Positions 63,001 to 64,000 of a DNA stretch of 64,000 nucleotides are shown here, piece by piece. The stretch lies in the NCBI GenBank assembly GCA_020444325.1, contig JAHLLD010000010.1, positions 107,507 through 171,506 of the forward strand, given 5' to 3'. The first letter of the stretch is position 1. Each line of letters opens with the position of its first letter. Made by a program: the position numbers and the translations under genes. This DNA is from a bacterium. GTDB lineage: Bacteria > Bacteroidota > Ignavibacteria > SZUA-365. The notes beneath the pieces are model-generated. The model saw only the letters and a list, made by a program, of their open reading frames with translations. It made no database searches and had not been told where the DNA came from.

Positions 63001-63496
63001 TCGCCGTACTCCAGTGAATGAGACTGGAGGAGACACTCAGCCAGCCGAAGGACTGAATGGCGGCTCCGTCAACCGCACGTCCGGAGGCCAGTGTCAGCCC
63101 CGACATCTCCACGGCATACCCCGTGTCAACTACGAAAATACGATTGAGATCGTTTCCGTTGACCTCGAGATTGCTCAGTCCGGGGCCGGCAACGATAAGA
63201 TCGTGTCCGAATGTGATCTCACCGAGATGAAGAAAAATTGTTCCTGTCAATCCGGCAGCAAACGTGATGCTGTCGCCGGTGACAGAGTATTCGACGGCTT
63301 CGCGCAAACTGGTTCCCGCTCCAAGCAAGGGGTCAGCAGACGCGTCCAGCTCATCGACCAAAGTAGTTACGGTCAGCGCGACTCCGGAAGGCACCGGTTG
63401 TGCCATTGCCTGCTGCCCTTCCACGAGAAAGGCGAACAGCAATAACGCACAGCCTGCCAGGGCAAACCGCAATCTATGTGTACTTGCAGATATCAT
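60041..63496 (-). CDS. Secreted beta-helix/HYR-domain adhesin with T9SS tail
   Basis: A 1151-aa surface protein. Signal peptide 1-32. Residues about 40-440 form a right-handed beta-helix with PMP-like strands (NNGGGLRNGG, NNATQGGGVHNSG, SGGAASTAVSG), followed by a PDIGSYEVQ choice-of-anchor end. Then about five or six HYR/Ig-like modules (VKDNTPPQLTLP, VNDVTDPTITAP, VIDATPPNLFAPP, IFDGAPPSVVAPP, and a last VEDHEDPQINVS), and a FlgD-like T9SS sorting domain (LAQNYPNPFNPTTLISFGTP ... SSGVYLYMIRAG). Probable adhesion or matrix protein. A second ATACGCAC palindrome lies 222 bases upstream. Confidence 0.88.
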   Translation of the reverse strand: MISASTHRLRFALAGCALLLFAFLVEGQQAMAQPVPSGVALTVTTLVDELDASADPLLGAGTSLREAVEYSVTGDSITFAAGLTGTIFLHLGEITFGHDLIVAGPGLSNLEVNGNDLNRIFVVDTGYAVEMSGLTLASGRAVDGAAIQSFGWLSVSSSLIHWSTAIQRGGAIYQEGDTLRLTDTRIVHCESYIHGGAIAAVAGYALISTSDIADNTAGGDGGGLYVAGASAMVYGSTFSGNSANGSGGAASTAVSGTLALSKSTFNDNRAANGGGISNAGTVTITSSTISGNDADNNGGGLRNGGTASFDFSTIAFNNATQGGGVHNSGTLQPKRSLFAENGAAMGPQVYGTASTQGNNLVSAANGSSGWGASDITGTTDEPVPSSLDELRLNGGLTRTHALLVCSRAIDAVKDTVGTGIMTDQRGQSRRFNGDHDLVAFPDIGSYEVQMTLDDIPPIINAHPAFTVYLDPAGGTTTITPDTVLLSSYDNCGILSTSVTPTSFTCADTGKQVLTLTAIDLSHNQTQINIEVTVKDNTPPQLTLPANLTVDASSNANTCGTTLTAAQLGTASATDGCGTPTVSNNAPSFFPVGLTVVVWTAEDASGNQSVGTQTVTVNDVTDPTITAPAALQLNTIGSQCSIPFNQVMLGTPTVSDNCTYEVTNNAPGIFPLGTTTVTWTATDASGNSSQATQDVTVIDATPPNLFAPPDLKLVADTGTCSRDGATVSLGSPTASDNCSGVVVSNDKPTIFPIGETDVTWTAMDGAGNMTQVVQKVTIFDGAPPSVVAPPDIEVPVDNGTCYWTVDAQVLGSATSYDNCSVPNVTNSAGVTLTAGSHRVIWTAIDANGNRATDIQIVTVVGEPPSISCPGNMTVHTDPGLPGATVNFAPPTASSGCSEVEIIRTDGLGSGDFFPVGETYVAYMAIDASNQIAMCSFVVKVEDHEDPQINVSVAPLYLWPANNQMEEVKATVEVWDNVPGATAVLTSLTSNQNINGDVDGVTLGILDENFMFRAKNVQGVRTYTLTYTATDTSGNSSVASAVVTVPTQKPKDFEEETLPTPGRVTLAQNYPNPFNPTTLISFGTPVEQHVELRVYNTMGMPVRTLVSGVLSGGSYTVEWDGRDDLGRQLSSGVYLYMIRAGDSQVERKMILSR

Positions 63497-63749
63497 CGTG
63501 ATCCTGCTCCGCTGGTTTCTGATTCAGTGTATATGGAGATTCAACGCCAGCTGTTCTTGCCGACCCGTACGCATAAAACAGTACGGTCCGCATGGATACA
63601 TCGGCGCAATCAGCTCAAACGGTCAATCTCCAGCATCGCAGGGTATGGAGAGCGTCTGTTGGCATGTGATTGTGGTGTATGACTCACCAATAGTATGGAA
63701 TTACATCGCTGCTGCCTATACGCACTTGTACGTATATGTGAGCAGATCT
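63497..63749. other. Upstream region of the HYR protein gene
   Basis: No gene supported. It contains the ATACGCAC palindrome at 63718-63735 and AT-rich segments likely to include the promoter of the HYR gene on the minus strand. Confidence 0.45.
63718..63735. promoter_or_regulatory. Second copy of the ATACGCAC palindrome
   Basis: ATACGCACTTGTACGTAT differs from the site at 59251 in one base (G to A), which changes one arm. It lies upstream of the HYR gene and about 15 bases before the heptanucleotide array. Confidence 0.5.
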
Positions 63750-64000
63750 CAGATTGCAGATTGCAGATTGCAGATTGCAGATGGCGGATTGCAGATTGCA
63801 GATTGCAGATTGCAGATGGCAGATGGCAGATGGCAGATTGCAGATGGCGGATTGCGGATTGCAGATTGCAGATTGCAGATTGCAGATTGCAGATTGCAGA
63901 TTGCAGATTGCAGATTGCAGATTGCAGATTGCAGATTGCAGATTGCAGATTGCAGATTGCAGATTGCAGATTGCAGATTGCAGATTGCAGATTGCAGATT
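63750..64000. repeat. Heptanucleotide tandem array (CAGATTG unit), truncated by window end
   Basis: About 36 units of a 7-base repeat (GCAGATT/CAGATTG phase) with scattered variants (GCAGATG, GCGGATT) clustered in the first half (63780-63860) and near-perfect copies thereafter. It continues off the window. A 7-base period has no in-frame preference for codons, so it is most likely non-coding and slippage-prone. It lies upstream of a surface-protein gene. Confidence 0.95.

Noticed and set aside
63750..64000. Possible CRISPR array
   Set aside because: The unit is only 7 bases and contiguous, with no spacers; it is a simple heptanucleotide tandem repeat.

Overview
The window looks like a chromosomal stretch of a free-living bacterium of the Bacteroidota/Chlorobiota side of the FCB group, perhaps an Ignavibacteria- or Kapabacteria-like lineage. 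The reasons are the eight or so secreted proteins with C-terminal type IX secretion (T9SS, Por) sorting domains, the fused E1 alpha/beta 2-oxoacid dehydrogenase, and the DUF4136, CotH, VTC and HYR proteins. Base composition is moderately GC-rich throughout. I see no rRNA, tRNA, CRISPR array or transposase. The lineage is inferred from gene content, not measured.

Layout. 0-7.3 kb: start of a glycosyltransferase, a histidine kinase, adenine deaminase, a GxxExxY cassette bounded by inverted repeats, mutS, and two small membrane proteins. 7.7-12.9 kb: E1 and E2 of a 2-oxoacid dehydrogenase followed by lipA, which makes the E2 cofactor. 13-14.6 kb: secG and a family-3 glycosidase. 14.8-17.7 kb: a sulfur-detoxification operon (ArsR regulator, TauE-type exporter, rhodanese, MBL-rhodanese fusion), with an acyl-CoA synthetase upstream. 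20.0-27.5 kb: a DUF4136 lipoprotein and an unusual three-gene block made of a 191-aa unknown protein, a 1605-aa RecQ-like protein with altered helicase motifs, and a 440-aa coiled-coil tail-anchored protein. 28-29.8 kb: an octaheme cytochrome c with a T9SS tail, hence probably displayed on the cell surface.

29.9-36.6 kb: a tight six-gene operon (SUMF1-like lipoprotein, CotH kinase, arylsulfotransferase-like protein, HlyD-type adaptor, VTC polyphosphate-polymerase-like protein, DUF4956 membrane protein). 36.7-48.0 kb: mostly secreted proteins (VWA, second CotH, lipoprotein, beta-barrel, S41 peptidase, beta-helix). 48.2-53.3 kb: a nickel-type regulon in which nikR leads CbiQ and CbiO homologues, a TonB receptor behind a perfect palindrome, an ECF S-like membrane protein and a methyltransferase. 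53.3-64 kb: a TPR histidine kinase, three secreted/T9SS-type genes around a LuxR-type regulator with a degenerate receiver, and a heptanucleotide array that runs off the window end.

The most interesting parts are the giant RecQ-like block at 20.6-27.5 kb (candidate undescribed defence or DNA-processing module) and the CotH/VTC/DUF4956/HlyD/ASST operon (candidate polyphosphate- or phosphorylation-linked surface system). Three regulatory repeat families also stand out: TTATGCAG palindromes, NikR-like GTAACAC sites, and ATACGCAC palindromes near the LuxR gene. All functions are read from sequence motifs and family knowledge; no database search was possible.
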